Part shown: one piece after another, positions 54,656-63,553 of the stretch
Layout of the letters: every line of letters begins with the position of its first letter
Numbering within the stretch: the stretch's first letter is position 1
DNA from: a bacterium
GTDB taxonomy: Bacteria > Cyanobacteriota > Vampirovibrionia > Gastranaerophilales > Gastranaerophilaceae
DNA: 64,000 bases
Reading direction: 5' to 3'
Assembly (NCBI GenBank): GCA_017536545.1
Contig: JAFXHF010000020.1
Location: 1-64,000, forward strand
Made by a program: the position numbers and the translations under genes
Notes under the pieces: generated by a model
Databases searched by the model: none
What the model saw: only the letters and a program-made list of their open reading frames with translations
Told to the model about the DNA's origin: nothing

Positions 54656-55754
54656 AAAAACTTACTTTATTACAGGTGGAGGTACTGGAGGACACATTTA
54701 TCCCGCAGTAGCAGTTGCTGACGAGCTTTTTAGACTTTCTACTACTGAAAAGATTTTTTATGTTGGCAATCCAAATAATTTAGAAGCAAGTATCGTTAGA
54801 GACAAAAACTTTGAGTTTTTACCAGTAATTTCTTCTGGTATGCCTAGAAAAGTAAGTTTTGAATTTATTATTTGGGTTTTCAAAATGATTCATGCATGGT
54901 TTGTTTGCTGCAAATACATTTATAAATTCAAACCTAATGCAATCTTTGGTACTGGAGGATATGTATCAGCACCTGTATTATTCGCAGGTATAACAATGAG
55001 AGTACCATTTGTTATGCACGATTGTGATGCGAACCCTGGACTTGTAACAAGAAAACTAGCACCATTTGCTAAAAGTATTTCAGTTGCATTTGATGTTGCG
55101 AAAACAAAATTAAATAACCCTCGTTGTTTTACAAATGGAAACCCTATCCGCACAGAATTCCGAACGCTCACAAAAGAAAAAGCTAGAGCAAACCTTGGTT
55201 TGGAAGATAAACTTACTATATGTATTATGGGAGGTTCCCAAGGGGCAAAAGCTATTAACGATGCAACTTTACCAATTCTAAAAACATTATCACAAACTTA
55301 TAAATTACAAATAATCTTACAAACAGGTAAGAGAAATTACGATGAAGTTATTGAAAATTTAAAACAACTTTACCCAGAATTTGAACGGGATAAAAATTTA
55401 ATCATTAAACCTTATTTTGAGGATATGGTAACTGCACTAAAAGCTTGTGATATTGCAGTTTCAAGAGCGGGTTCTCTAAGCATATCTGAACTTTGTGCTT
55501 GCAATATCGCCCCAATTTTCGTACCTTATCCATATGCTGCTGCCGACCACCAAAGAATAAATGCTAAATTTATGGTACAACAAGGTGCGGGATTATATTT
55601 AGAAAATGAGGATACAAACCCTGTAACATTATTAGAAAAGATTCTTGAATTAGTTAATAATTCAAATCGACTTCGCTCAGTACAAATATCATCTGCAAGA
55701 CAAGCTGTTTATAATGCAGTGGATAAAATTGTAAGCCAAATTACAAGTATCTAA
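54645..55754 (+). CDS. murG: UDP-GlcNAc:undecaprenyl-PP-MurNAc-pentapeptide GlcNAc transferase
   Basis: Makes lipid II at the inner membrane. 369 residues. FITGGGTGGHIYPAVAVADE at about 8-27 is the family signature, MGGSQGAKAINDA near 196-208 binds the nucleotide sugar, and SRAGSLSISELCACNIAPIF near 275-294 closes the site. It overlaps ftsW by 11 bases. The usual murC, murB and ftsQ do not follow; a convergent peptidase gene does. Confidence 0.97.
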   Translation: MNNKKTYFITGGGTGGHIYPAVAVADELFRLSTTEKIFYVGNPNNLEASIVRDKNFEFLPVISSGMPRKVSFEFIIWVFKMIHAWFVCCKYIYKFKPNAIFGTGGYVSAPVLFAGITMRVPFVMHDCDANPGLVTRKLAPFAKSISVAFDVAKTKLNNPRCFTNGNPIRTEFRTLTKEKARANLGLEDKLTICIMGGSQGAKAINDATLPILKTLSQTYKLQIILQTGKRNYDEVIENLKQLYPEFERDKNLIIKPYFEDMVTALKACDIAVSRAGSLSISELCACNIAPIFVPYPYAAADHQRINAKFMVQQGAGLYLENEDTNPVTLLEKILELVNNSNRLRSVQISSARQAVYNAVDKIVSQITSI

Positions 55755-58582
55755 GCCAATTCACCCAATGATGCCAAATATTCTTTATTCGCATCTAAAG
55801 TTGCTTGAGTCGCAGTTAATGAGTATACAGGTTTGCCATCAAATATGTATTTTGCAGCAGCTTGAATATCTTCTGGCGTAATCGAATCTAAGATATTATA
55901 ATATTGATTTAAATAATCAAAGCCATATGGATTATATCTTGAATTAAATATATCCATAGCTTTACCCGCATTTGATGATACACTATTCAAGATAGAGTTT
56001 TTGATAGCCTTTTTAGCAGTTTCTAACTCTTCGGCAGTAACTTTTTCATCAACCATTTTTTGAATATTTTCATGGAAACCATCAATTGATTTTTTTACAT
56101 TATCAAAAGTTTTTTCACCTGTTTCTTGATTCTCTGTTGTTGTACCAATGTGTAATGTCAAAAATCCTAAATCACCAAAATCAAAACAATCAGAATAAAC
56201 TGAGTAAGCTAAGTTTCTTGATTCACGCAAGTCCATAAATAATCTAGAAGATGGGGAGCCTCCAAGAATTTCTTGCATCAATGCAATTGCAGCCTTATCC
56301 TTGATATTCTCACTATCTTTAAATTTATAACCTAGAATAATATTTGCTTGGTTTTTCTTATTTACATCAGTAAGAACAAGTGTTTTTTCAACTGGCTTAT
56401 ACAATTTTTCTTCTTCAATATCAAGTGGTTGGACATTAGAATAAGTTGCTAGATTATTAAATACAACATCTTTAAGCTCTGGATGCTTCGATACAGGACC
56501 TGCAACAACAACGTGTCCCTGTCCATTGATAAATGTCTCATTATAAAGAGCTTTCACATCTTCTAAAGTAATTGTATTCAAACTTTCTAATTTATCTTTC
56601 GCACTGAATTTATATGGAGTATTATCCAACATAACTTTGTTAAATTTAGTAGTTGGAGAAACTTCAACGCTATTATAAGCATCTTTTAATCTTTCAATAG
56701 CCTCTTCAAACTCTTTTTGTGAGAAGTTTGGTTCTTGAATTCTTTCTTTTAATTGTGAAAGAGATTGTTCAGCATTATCTACAGTAAACTTTGCACTAGC
56801 TGAAATACCGTATTGAGAAGCCATAATAGACTCATCCAATGCTAACATATCTGATTTTTTTAATAATTGCTCATGAGATTTTGTAGTAGTACCAGCATAA
56901 TTAAACATACTACTCAAGATGTCAGCAACGGCAGCTTTTCTTGGTGTCCAATCTTTAGTTTGAATAGTCATTTTTACAAACACATTATCGGTCGGAGTGT
57001 CGTTAAAAATAACTTCCAAATTATTATTCATCTTATAATGAGAAATATTCTGAATCTCAATCGGAGTCTTTTTGTTAGCTCCAGTAAACGATACGGAAGA
57101 TACTAACTTATGGTTACTTTCGATTGATTCCTTAGTTGCAGAATTTGGGTGAACAACCGTCAATGCAACCTTATTCAAATCCAAATATTTTTTTGCAACA
57201 TTTGAAATATCTTCAGCAGTCATTTCATCAACTATTTTATTATACTCTTTGATATGATCTAAAGTTCCATTCAAGAATTGTTGCCCTAGGTAGTGGTTTA
57301 TACCACCATTAGATTCAAGCAATTGGTTGTGAGCTTTTTTCATTCTGTTTTTAATTGCAGTCATCTCATCTTCTGTTGGAGGATTTTGAGATAAATTATG
57401 AATTACAGAATAAATATCCTTCAACATAGGTTCAACTTTTGCATCTGGAACAGAAGTTTGCACAACCATAATATTTCTATCTTCAGGTCGAGAGCTTAAT
57501 TTTTCAGGAGAAATTCCAACTCCAGTACCATATTCCTTTTCAAGATTTGATACTCTAGAATTTCCTAACCCTGCGAACAAATACGATAAAGCTTTCATGT
57601 GAATTCTATCTTTTGTATTATTGTTCTCTGGGCCTGCAAAACCTAAAAATAAAGTTGCATTATCAGCTTGAGTTTTTTGTGAAATAATATCTTGTCGAAC
57701 AGGCTTATCAATCGGAGTCATTTTTTCAAAATGACGTTGATAAACAGGATTATTAGATGCAGTAAAATACTTAGAAACTAATTTCATAGTCTCATCAGGA
57801 TTAACTTCTCCTGTAATAACAGTTACCATATTCGCTGGATAATAATTACTTTTAAAATAATTTACAACATCATCTCGGGTAAGTGCTGTAATATTATCAG
57901 TTGTACCTGCAATCAAATCTAGAGAGGTAGATTTGATATTATATAAATTTTTCACAGTTTGTGAAAAACCAATATTTTCATCTTCTGAAACACACATATT
58001 GATTTCAGAATTTACAATATTCTTTTCTTTTTCCAATTTTTCAAGCAAGAATTTTGGAGATTGTAACATACCTGCATGCAATTGAATTTTTGTTTCTAAG
58101 TCTGTGTCTTCTAACAAATTAGATTGAATATAATAATCTGTTGTTGAAAAAGATGTTGAAGCATTTGTATCAGCACCCATTTTATTAACTTCATCAAAGA
58201 AAACTTTATCGCCTAAATCTTCTGAACCATTAAATAAATTATGTTCAATATAATGGCTAATTCCACGAAGATGATCAGGCTCATTAAAAGAACCTGTATT
58301 CACATAGGACTTAACAAAGGTTGGCCCATCTTTTGGAACAATTACTACTTTTTGACCATTAGCTAATTTATAGCATTTTGCAGTTAAACTATCCGTTAAT
58401 TTAATATCTTCAACATGACTATACGCAATTGGAGTTCTAACTGCATAATCTTGAGTTACATTTGATAAAGATGTAACTTGTTGTTCCGCATTTACTGGAC
58501 TTTCAGGGTTTGATGTAAAACTCTGATTTCTTTGAATATACCCTATTTTATTTGTTGTTATATAATTTGGTGTTAATTTCAT
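55751..58582 (-). CDS. M16-family zinc metallopeptidase, two-half form
   Basis: 943 residues with two M16 halves in tandem. The N-terminal half has the inverted zinc motif HYIEH (His110, Glu113, His114) and the distal ligand Glu193 in NIVNSEIN. The second half lacks HxxEH, as expected for the non-catalytic lobe, but keeps LREsRNLAYSVYSD. No ordinary signal peptide; the first 35 residues are polar with a FTSNPESP motif. Family members degrade small peptides and signal-peptide fragments. Overlaps the murG end by four bases. Confidence 0.9.
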   Translation of the reverse strand: MKLTPNYITTNKIGYIQRNQSFTSNPESPVNAEQQVTSLSNVTQDYAVRTPIAYSHVEDIKLTDSLTAKCYKLANGQKVVIVPKDGPTFVKSYVNTGSFNEPDHLRGISHYIEHNLFNGSEDLGDKVFFDEVNKMGADTNASTSFSTTDYYIQSNLLEDTDLETKIQLHAGMLQSPKFLLEKLEKEKNIVNSEINMCVSEDENIGFSQTVKNLYNIKSTSLDLIAGTTDNITALTRDDVVNYFKSNYYPANMVTVITGEVNPDETMKLVSKYFTASNNPVYQRHFEKMTPIDKPVRQDIISQKTQADNATLFLGFAGPENNNTKDRIHMKALSYLFAGLGNSRVSNLEKEYGTGVGISPEKLSSRPEDRNIMVVQTSVPDAKVEPMLKDIYSVIHNLSQNPPTEDEMTAIKNRMKKAHNQLLESNGGINHYLGQQFLNGTLDHIKEYNKIVDEMTAEDISNVAKKYLDLNKVALTVVHPNSATKESIESNHKLVSSVSFTGANKKTPIEIQNISHYKMNNNLEVIFNDTPTDNVFVKMTIQTKDWTPRKAAVADILSSMFNYAGTTTKSHEQLLKKSDMLALDESIMASQYGISASAKFTVDNAEQSLSQLKERIQEPNFSQKEFEEAIERLKDAYNSVEVSPTTKFNKVMLDNTPYKFSAKDKLESLNTITLEDVKALYNETFINGQGHVVVAGPVSKHPELKDVVFNNLATYSNVQPLDIEEEKLYKPVEKTLVLTDVNKKNQANIILGYKFKDSENIKDKAAIALMQEILGGSPSSRLFMDLRESRNLAYSVYSDCFDFGDLGFLTLHIGTTTENQETGEKTFDNVKKSIDGFHENIQKMVDEKVTAEELETAKKAIKNSILNSVSSNAGKAMDIFNSRYNPYGFDYLNQYYNILDSITPEDIQAAAKYIFDGKPVYSLTATQATLDANKEYLASLGELA

Positions 58583-58646
58583 AATAAGCTACCTGTAATT
58601 ATAAAAACACAGGAGTCAGAAAATTTGCCCTTTTGTAAAGTATTAT

Positions 58647-59930
58647 TTACCCTCTAAAAATTGTCTGTTCTCTATCTGGACCAACAGAAACAATTGAAAT
58701 TGGAGTTTCAAGGATTTCTTCTAGTCTTTCTAGGTATTTACGGCAATTTTCTGGAAGATCTTCGTACTTCCTAATTCCTGTAATATCTTGTCCCCAACCT
58801 TTATGAGTTTCATAAACAGGTTCAAGGTATTTGTGAATATACACATCTTCTGGGTAAGATGTATAAATTTTGCCATCACGAGTATCTTTGTATGCTGTAC
58901 AAATTTTGATTTCTTCAAAGGTATCAAACACATCGATTTTAGTAAGAGCAACAGATGTTAAACCACCTACTAAACAAGCATATTTCATAGTTACAGCATC
59001 AAACCAACCACAACGTCTAGGACGACCTGTTGTTACCCCAAACTCGTGACCAATTTTTTGGATAGATTCACCAATTTCATCTGTTAATTCTGATACGAAT
59101 GGACCTTCACCAACACGAGTTACATAAGCTTTAGCAACACCAATAACTTCATCAATTGTTGTTGGCCCATAGCCAGAACCAGTACCAGCACCACCACCAA
59201 CAGGGTTTGAGCTTGTTACAAATGGATATGTACCAAAATCTACGTCTAACATTACACCTTGAGCACCTTCAAATAGGATTGTTTTACCTGCTCTTTTTGC
59301 ATCTCTAAGCATTTCTTGCCAATCAAAGCAAACAAATGGTCTAAAGATTTCAGCATATTTTTCACAAAGTGCCAAAACTTCTTCTTTTGTGTATGTTTTC
59401 AAGTTGTATAATTCTTTTAATTGTTTATTTTTAATAGGTAAAATCACGTCTAATTTTTCAGACAACGCTTCTGGCGAATATAAATCCATAATTTTCAAGC
59501 CAATACGTTGCATTTTGTCTGTATAAGTAGGTCCGATACCTTTTTTAGTTGTACCGATTTTGCCTTTTGTTGCAGTTGATTCTGAATAACCGTCAACTTC
59601 TGTATGCCAAGGCATTGTAATTGACGCAAGCGGACTAACTTTTAATCCTGATAAATCGATATTTTCAGCTTTCAAACCATCAATTTCAGCTTGAAAAGAT
59701 TCAGGTAAAATAACTGTACCATTACCAATTAAACAAGTTTTACCTTTATACAAAATACCAGATGGAATTAGGTGGAACTTGAAAGTTTTTCCATGAGCAA
59801 CAACAGTGTGGCCTGCGTTACATCCGCCTTGGTATCTGATAATTAAATCAGCATTTTCTGCCAATAAATCAGTAAGTTTTGCTTTACCTTCATCGCCCCA
59901 TTGAGCACCAACTACAACTCTATTTGTCAT
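58647..59930 (-). CDS. purA: Adenylosuccinate synthetase
   Basis: Commits IMP to AMP using GTP and aspartate. 427 residues. VVGAQWGDEGKAKLTDLLAE at the N-terminus (the usual GKGK is GKAK here), GCNAGHTVV near 36-44, IGTTKKGIGPTY near 125-136 and TGRPRRCGWFD near 298-308. AAAGGATTG lies upstream of the ATG. Confidence 0.97.
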   Translation of the reverse strand: MTNRVVVGAQWGDEGKAKLTDLLAENADLIIRYQGGCNAGHTVVAHGKTFKFHLIPSGILYKGKTCLIGNGTVILPESFQAEIDGLKAENIDLSGLKVSPLASITMPWHTEVDGYSESTATKGKIGTTKKGIGPTYTDKMQRIGLKIMDLYSPEALSEKLDVILPIKNKQLKELYNLKTYTKEEVLALCEKYAEIFRPFVCFDWQEMLRDAKRAGKTILFEGAQGVMLDVDFGTYPFVTSSNPVGGGAGTGSGYGPTTIDEVIGVAKAYVTRVGEGPFVSELTDEIGESIQKIGHEFGVTTGRPRRCGWFDAVTMKYACLVGGLTSVALTKIDVFDTFEEIKICTAYKDTRDGKIYTSYPEDVYIHKYLEPVYETHKGWGQDITGIRKYEDLPENCRKYLERLEEILETPISIVSVGPDREQTIFRG

Positions 59931-59950
59931 ATCTACAATCCTTTCATCAC

Positions 59951-59985
59951 AAAAAAATAATAAGGTCTTTCGACCTTATTATTTT
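59951..59985 (-). terminator. Terminator upstream of purA, ending the 183-residue gene
   Basis: Stem of at least twelve bases AATAATAAGGTC / GACCTTATTATT, loop TTTC, with T-rich flanks in both directions. Confidence 0.85.
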
Positions 59986-60007
59986 ATCATAAAAAAATTA
60001 AAATTAA

Positions 60008-60559
60008 TTAAACTTCAAAAATACTATTAACGATAGCTTTAGCAACTTTATCACCATCTTTTTTATCAATTAAAGCTTTTTCATCAGTTTTAATTCTAAT
60101 TTTATCATCAATTTCATCACGTAATTTTACCAAATCATCAATTTCTTCTGCCAATTCATAAGATTCAGGAGATAAATTTTTACGATATTCTGCTACAGCC
60201 TCTTTTGCTTGAAGCATATATTTATTATTACTTGAATACCAAGGCTCGTCGCAATGCTTCTCATAGTGACAACTTAATGCTCTAAAAATATCTTGATAAC
60301 ATTCTGGTTCCAAAGGAAACAGCAACATACCCTTTCTACTTGAATGTAGAGAATAACGAGGAGTACCTAAAGGTGTCAATTTAGAATCCAACTTATAAAC
60401 AGCATCATCTGGCATATCTTCTAATAGTAAATTTGCAGCCAAAACTTTTTCTGGATCTTTCTCTGCCAACTCTCTAAGTATTATTCTTGACCAAGCATCG
60501 TTATTAAAACGAGCCTGAAAATTTGGACGATAATTCGCAGGGGTAAAACTAATATTCAT
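60008..60559 (-). CDS. Protein of unknown function with an NFQARF-type N-terminus
   Basis: 183 residues. The first 17 residues (NISFTPANYRPNFQAR) are polar and end in an aromatic/basic motif. A mixed middle follows (PLGTPRYSLHSSRKGMLLFP), then a charged helical C-terminus with EEIDDLVKLRDEIDDKIRIK. AAGGAGAT precedes the ATG. No family recognised. Confidence 0.65.
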   Translation of the reverse strand: MNISFTPANYRPNFQARFNNDAWSRIILRELAEKDPEKVLAANLLLEDMPDDAVYKLDSKLTPLGTPRYSLHSSRKGMLLFPLEPECYQDIFRALSCHYEKHCDEPWYSSNNKYMLQAKEAVAEYRKNLSPESYELAEEIDDLVKLRDEIDDKIRIKTDEKALIDKKDGDKVAKAIVNSIFEV

Positions 60560-60638
60560 AAAATCTCCTTAGGGTAAATAAACACATGGAGATAAAGTTA
60601 CCTAAAAATAAAACTTGCTATAATTATAAAAACAATAT

Positions 60639-61634
60639 TTACAATTCTAAATATTTTGGTACAATTTCAAAGAAATCACCAACAATACCAGTGTCTGCAA
60701 TTTCAAATATCGGAGCTTCTGGGTCATTATTTATCGCAATAATATGCTTGGAATCAGTTATACCAATAGTGTGTTGAATTGCACCTGAAATACCACAAGC
60801 AATATAAACCTTAGGGCTTACAGTTTTACCAGTTTGACCAACTTGTATTGATACAGGAGCTAAACCCATTTCAACCGCAACACGAGATGCTGCAACAGTT
60901 CCACCAATCTTATCAGCGAACTTTTGCAACAGCTCAAAACCTTCTTTATTTTTTAAACCTCGACCGCCTGCCACAATAATTTCAGCAGAATCAAGCTCAT
61001 TTATTACATTTTCAACAGTTTTTTTGAACTCTAATAATTCAACTTTTTTCTTTAAATAAGAAATATTTACGGGGCAAGAAACAAATTCTGTATCAACATA
61101 TGAATCATCTCTTGTAACTTTAAATACATTTGGTCTAACAGTTGCCATTTGAGGATTTGCTTTAGATAAAATTGTTGCCATCAACTGACCACCAAACGTC
61201 GGACGAGTCGCAGCTAACAAACCTTTCTCATTAATATCTAAACCTGTACAATCTGCAGTCAAACCAGCATGCAAAGCAGATGCTACACGAGGAGCTAAAT
61301 CTCTTCCTTGGTTTGTTGCACCAATAAGTAAAATTTCAGGCTTAATCACACCAACTAAATCAACAATAGATTTAGCATAAAAATCAGTTGAATAAGTTTT
61401 AAATTCTTCATCTTCAAAATAGAAAACTTTATTCACTCCACGATTTCTAAATGCTTCTTTGTAATTATCAATTAAATTTGGGGTTGTAAATATAACCGCA
61501 TTAACTTCAACGCCACCAAGTTTTTCTGATAGTTCTTTTGCTTTATCAACAAGTTCAAAAAACACTGTGTGAATATAATTTTCACGAGTGATTTGAGCGT
61601 AAATTAAAATTCCTGAATTTTCACCATTAGTCAT
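60639..61634 (-). CDS. etfA: Electron transfer flavoprotein, alpha subunit
   Basis: 331 residues. N-terminal nucleotide-binding-like domain (about 5-195) and C-terminal FAD domain with AGGRGLKNKEGFELLQKFAD near 219-238 and GQTGKTVSPKVYIACGISGA near 268-287. There is no N-terminal ferredoxin domain of the kind found in LctC. It overlaps etfB by eight bases. Partner flavoenzyme not adjacent. Confidence 0.94.
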   Translation of the reverse strand: MTNGENSGILIYAQITRENYIHTVFFELVDKAKELSEKLGGVEVNAVIFTTPNLIDNYKEAFRNRGVNKVFYFEDEEFKTYSTDFYAKSIVDLVGVIKPEILLIGATNQGRDLAPRVASALHAGLTADCTGLDINEKGLLAATRPTFGGQLMATILSKANPQMATVRPNVFKVTRDDSYVDTEFVSCPVNISYLKKKVELLEFKKTVENVINELDSAEIIVAGGRGLKNKEGFELLQKFADKIGGTVAASRVAVEMGLAPVSIQVGQTGKTVSPKVYIACGISGAIQHTIGITDSKHIIAINNDPEAPIFEIADTGIVGDFFEIVPKYLEL

Positions 61635-62424
61635 TTTTCAAAACTCCTAAAGATGTAAGTCTATCTTTTAACAAATTTACAGAATCATCAACTGACAATT
61701 CAAACTTTTCAGCATTATGCGTCGAAAGATTACGAAAAGCTTTAGATACATAAGTTGGAGAACCTTTTAAACCAACTTGTTCTGGAGCTAAACCAATATC
61801 TTCCATCGATAAAACTTTAATCTCTTTTTTAGATGCAGCTATAACTCCACCAATTTTAACCCTTGATGGTTCAAAATTTTGAGTCATAACACAAATCAAA
61901 CCTGGAAGTTCAAGTGATACAGTTTCTATACCATCTTCCATAATTCGATTTAAAACAAGTTTTCCATCCTCAAATTTTACAAATTCATCAACATATGTAA
62001 CTTGTGGAATTTCTAAGAAATTAGCAATATTTGGACCTGTTTGAGCAGTATCACCATCAACTGCAAACTGTCCGCAAATAATTAAATCAAAATCTGGTAA
62101 AGACGTTCTAATTGCTCTTGATATAGTTAAACCAGTAGCGTAAGTATCCGCACCAGCAAACTTTCTATCAGAAATCAATACCGCCTCATCACAACCCAAA
62201 GCCAATGTCTTGCGAAGCATAGACTCTGCTTGATTTGGCCCCATTGTGAATACAGTAATTTGAGTATTTTCTATTTGAGATTTTAATTTAAGAGCAAGTT
62301 CCAACGCATAAACATCATAAGGATTGATTACACTTTCAACACCTTCACGCTGAATAGTGTTTTGTTCAGTCCATCTGATATCCGTTGTATCCGGAACTTG
62401 CTTTATACATAATGCTATTTTCAT
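61627..62424 (-). CDS. etfB: Electron transfer flavoprotein, beta subunit (bifurcating type)
   Basis: 265 residues. IALCIKQVPDTTDIRW at the start, GCDEAVLISDRKFAGADTYA near 78-97, and VDGDTAQTGPNIANFLEIPQ near 122-141. The DGDTAQxGP motif (123-131) is the NADH-binding signature of electron-bifurcating Etf; simple respiratory Etf have a different sequence there. Together with etfA it can split electron pairs between NADH, ferredoxin and a flavoenzyme. Confidence 0.94.
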   Translation of the reverse strand: MKIALCIKQVPDTTDIRWTEQNTIQREGVESVINPYDVYALELALKLKSQIENTQITVFTMGPNQAESMLRKTLALGCDEAVLISDRKFAGADTYATGLTISRAIRTSLPDFDLIICGQFAVDGDTAQTGPNIANFLEIPQVTYVDEFVKFEDGKLVLNRIMEDGIETVSLELPGLICVMTQNFEPSRVKIGGVIAASKKEIKVLSMEDIGLAPEQVGLKGSPTYVSKAFRNLSTHNAEKFELSVDDSVNLLKDRLTSLGVLKND

Positions 62425-62432
62425 AGTTTAAA

Positions 62433-62615
62433 TTATTGTTGTTTTGGTGCTCTTTGTTTTTGGTTTGCTTCTAATAATGCATTGTATGCTAACAAATACA
62501 TTGAACATTTTTGAACACTTGGAACATACCAAGCACATTTACCTTGACTACATACCATATCAATACCTGAATTGATACTGATTAGAGGACATACTGGAAT
62601 ATCATTTTTTCCCAT
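62433..62615 (-). CDS. Small Cys-containing protein in the Etf operon
   Basis: 60 residues with four cysteines (Cys9, 22, 27 and 37) and a helical C-terminus (YLLAYNALLEANQKQ). It lies eight bases upstream of etfB and 19 bases downstream of the NfnA-like gene, so it belongs to the operon. The cysteine spacing could hold zinc or an Fe-S centre. No family recognised. Confidence 0.65.
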   Translation of the reverse strand: MGKNDIPVCPLISINSGIDMVCSQGKCAWYVPSVQKCSMYLLAYNALLEANQKQRAPKQQ

Positions 62616-62634
62616 ACTTCTTAACTCTCCTTAT

Positions 62635-63477
62635 TTATACAATTTCTGCTTGTTTAAGCAAGTTACAATTTTCGCCGCGTTTACGTTCTTGATCTTTATA
62701 AATTCTTGTTCTGTTGATAACTTCATCAAAATCAATTTTGTGAGCGTCAAAATCTGGACCATCTACACAAGCAAATTTTGTTTCTCCACCAACAGTAACA
62801 CGACAAGCACCACACATACCAGTACCATCAACCATAATAGGGTTCATACTAGCTTCTGTGTATATACCTTTATCTCTTGTTAATTCTGCAACTGCTCTCA
62901 TCATTGGCATTGGACCAACAGCAATTACATAATCAATTTTTTCTTTAGCCATAAGTTCTTGTAAAACAGTTGTACCATAACCTTTGATACCATAAGAACC
63001 ATCATCAGTAGTCAAGAACAATTCTGTACAAGCATCTTTCATTTTGTCTTCCCAGAATAACAATTCTTTTGTTCTAGCACCAGCAATCATATAAACTTTG
63101 TTGCCAGCATCTTTTAAAGCTTTTGAAATCAAATAGCATGGAGCTGCTCCATAACCACCAGCAACACAAACTGCTGTACCATAATTTTTAATATGAGTAG
63201 GTTTGCCTAGAGGGCCAACTAAGTCAACTAACTCATCACCAACTTCAAGTTGAGCAAGTTTTTTAGTTGAATAACCAACTGCCATAAATACAAGTGTTAA
63301 TTCACCTTTAACCTTGTCAGCATCAGCAATAGTTAGAGGAACTCTTTCGCCATCTTCTTCTACTCTAAATATAATAAATTGCCCAGCTTGAGCATTTCTT
63401 ACAACATATGGTGCATCAATAGTAATTTCATATTGATTAGGGCAAATTTCTTTTTTTGATAATATTCTATATCCCAT
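62635..63477 (-). CDS. NfnA-like FAD/NAD-binding flavoprotein with [2Fe-2S] site
   Basis: 280 residues from the ATG at 63477 (AAGGAGAG upstream). FAD domain at about 1-98 (AQAGQFIIFRVEEDGERVPL), NAD domain with CVAGGYGAAPCYLISKAL near 106-123, and a C-terminal cluster motif VDGTGMCGACRVTVGG plus a third Cys in KFACVDG. One Asp and three Cys fits what is described for NfnA, the small subunit of NADH-dependent ferredoxin:NADP oxidoreductase; PyrK is the alternative. The large partner (NfnB/GltA-like) is not in the window next to it. Confidence 0.85.
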   Translation of the reverse strand: MGYRILSKKEICPNQYEITIDAPYVVRNAQAGQFIIFRVEEDGERVPLTIADADKVKGELTLVFMAVGYSTKKLAQLEVGDELVDLVGPLGKPTHIKNYGTAVCVAGGYGAAPCYLISKALKDAGNKVYMIAGARTKELLFWEDKMKDACTELFLTTDDGSYGIKGYGTTVLQELMAKEKIDYVIAVGPMPMMRAVAELTRDKGIYTEASMNPIMVDGTGMCGACRVTVGGETKFACVDGPDFDAHKIDFDEVINRTRIYKDQERKRGENCNLLKQAEIV

Positions 63478-63553
63478 TTTTCTCTCCTTTAAAAAAATCT
63501 TATTAGCATTATACAACAAAACAATTAGTTTGAAAATAGTATAATTTTCTACC

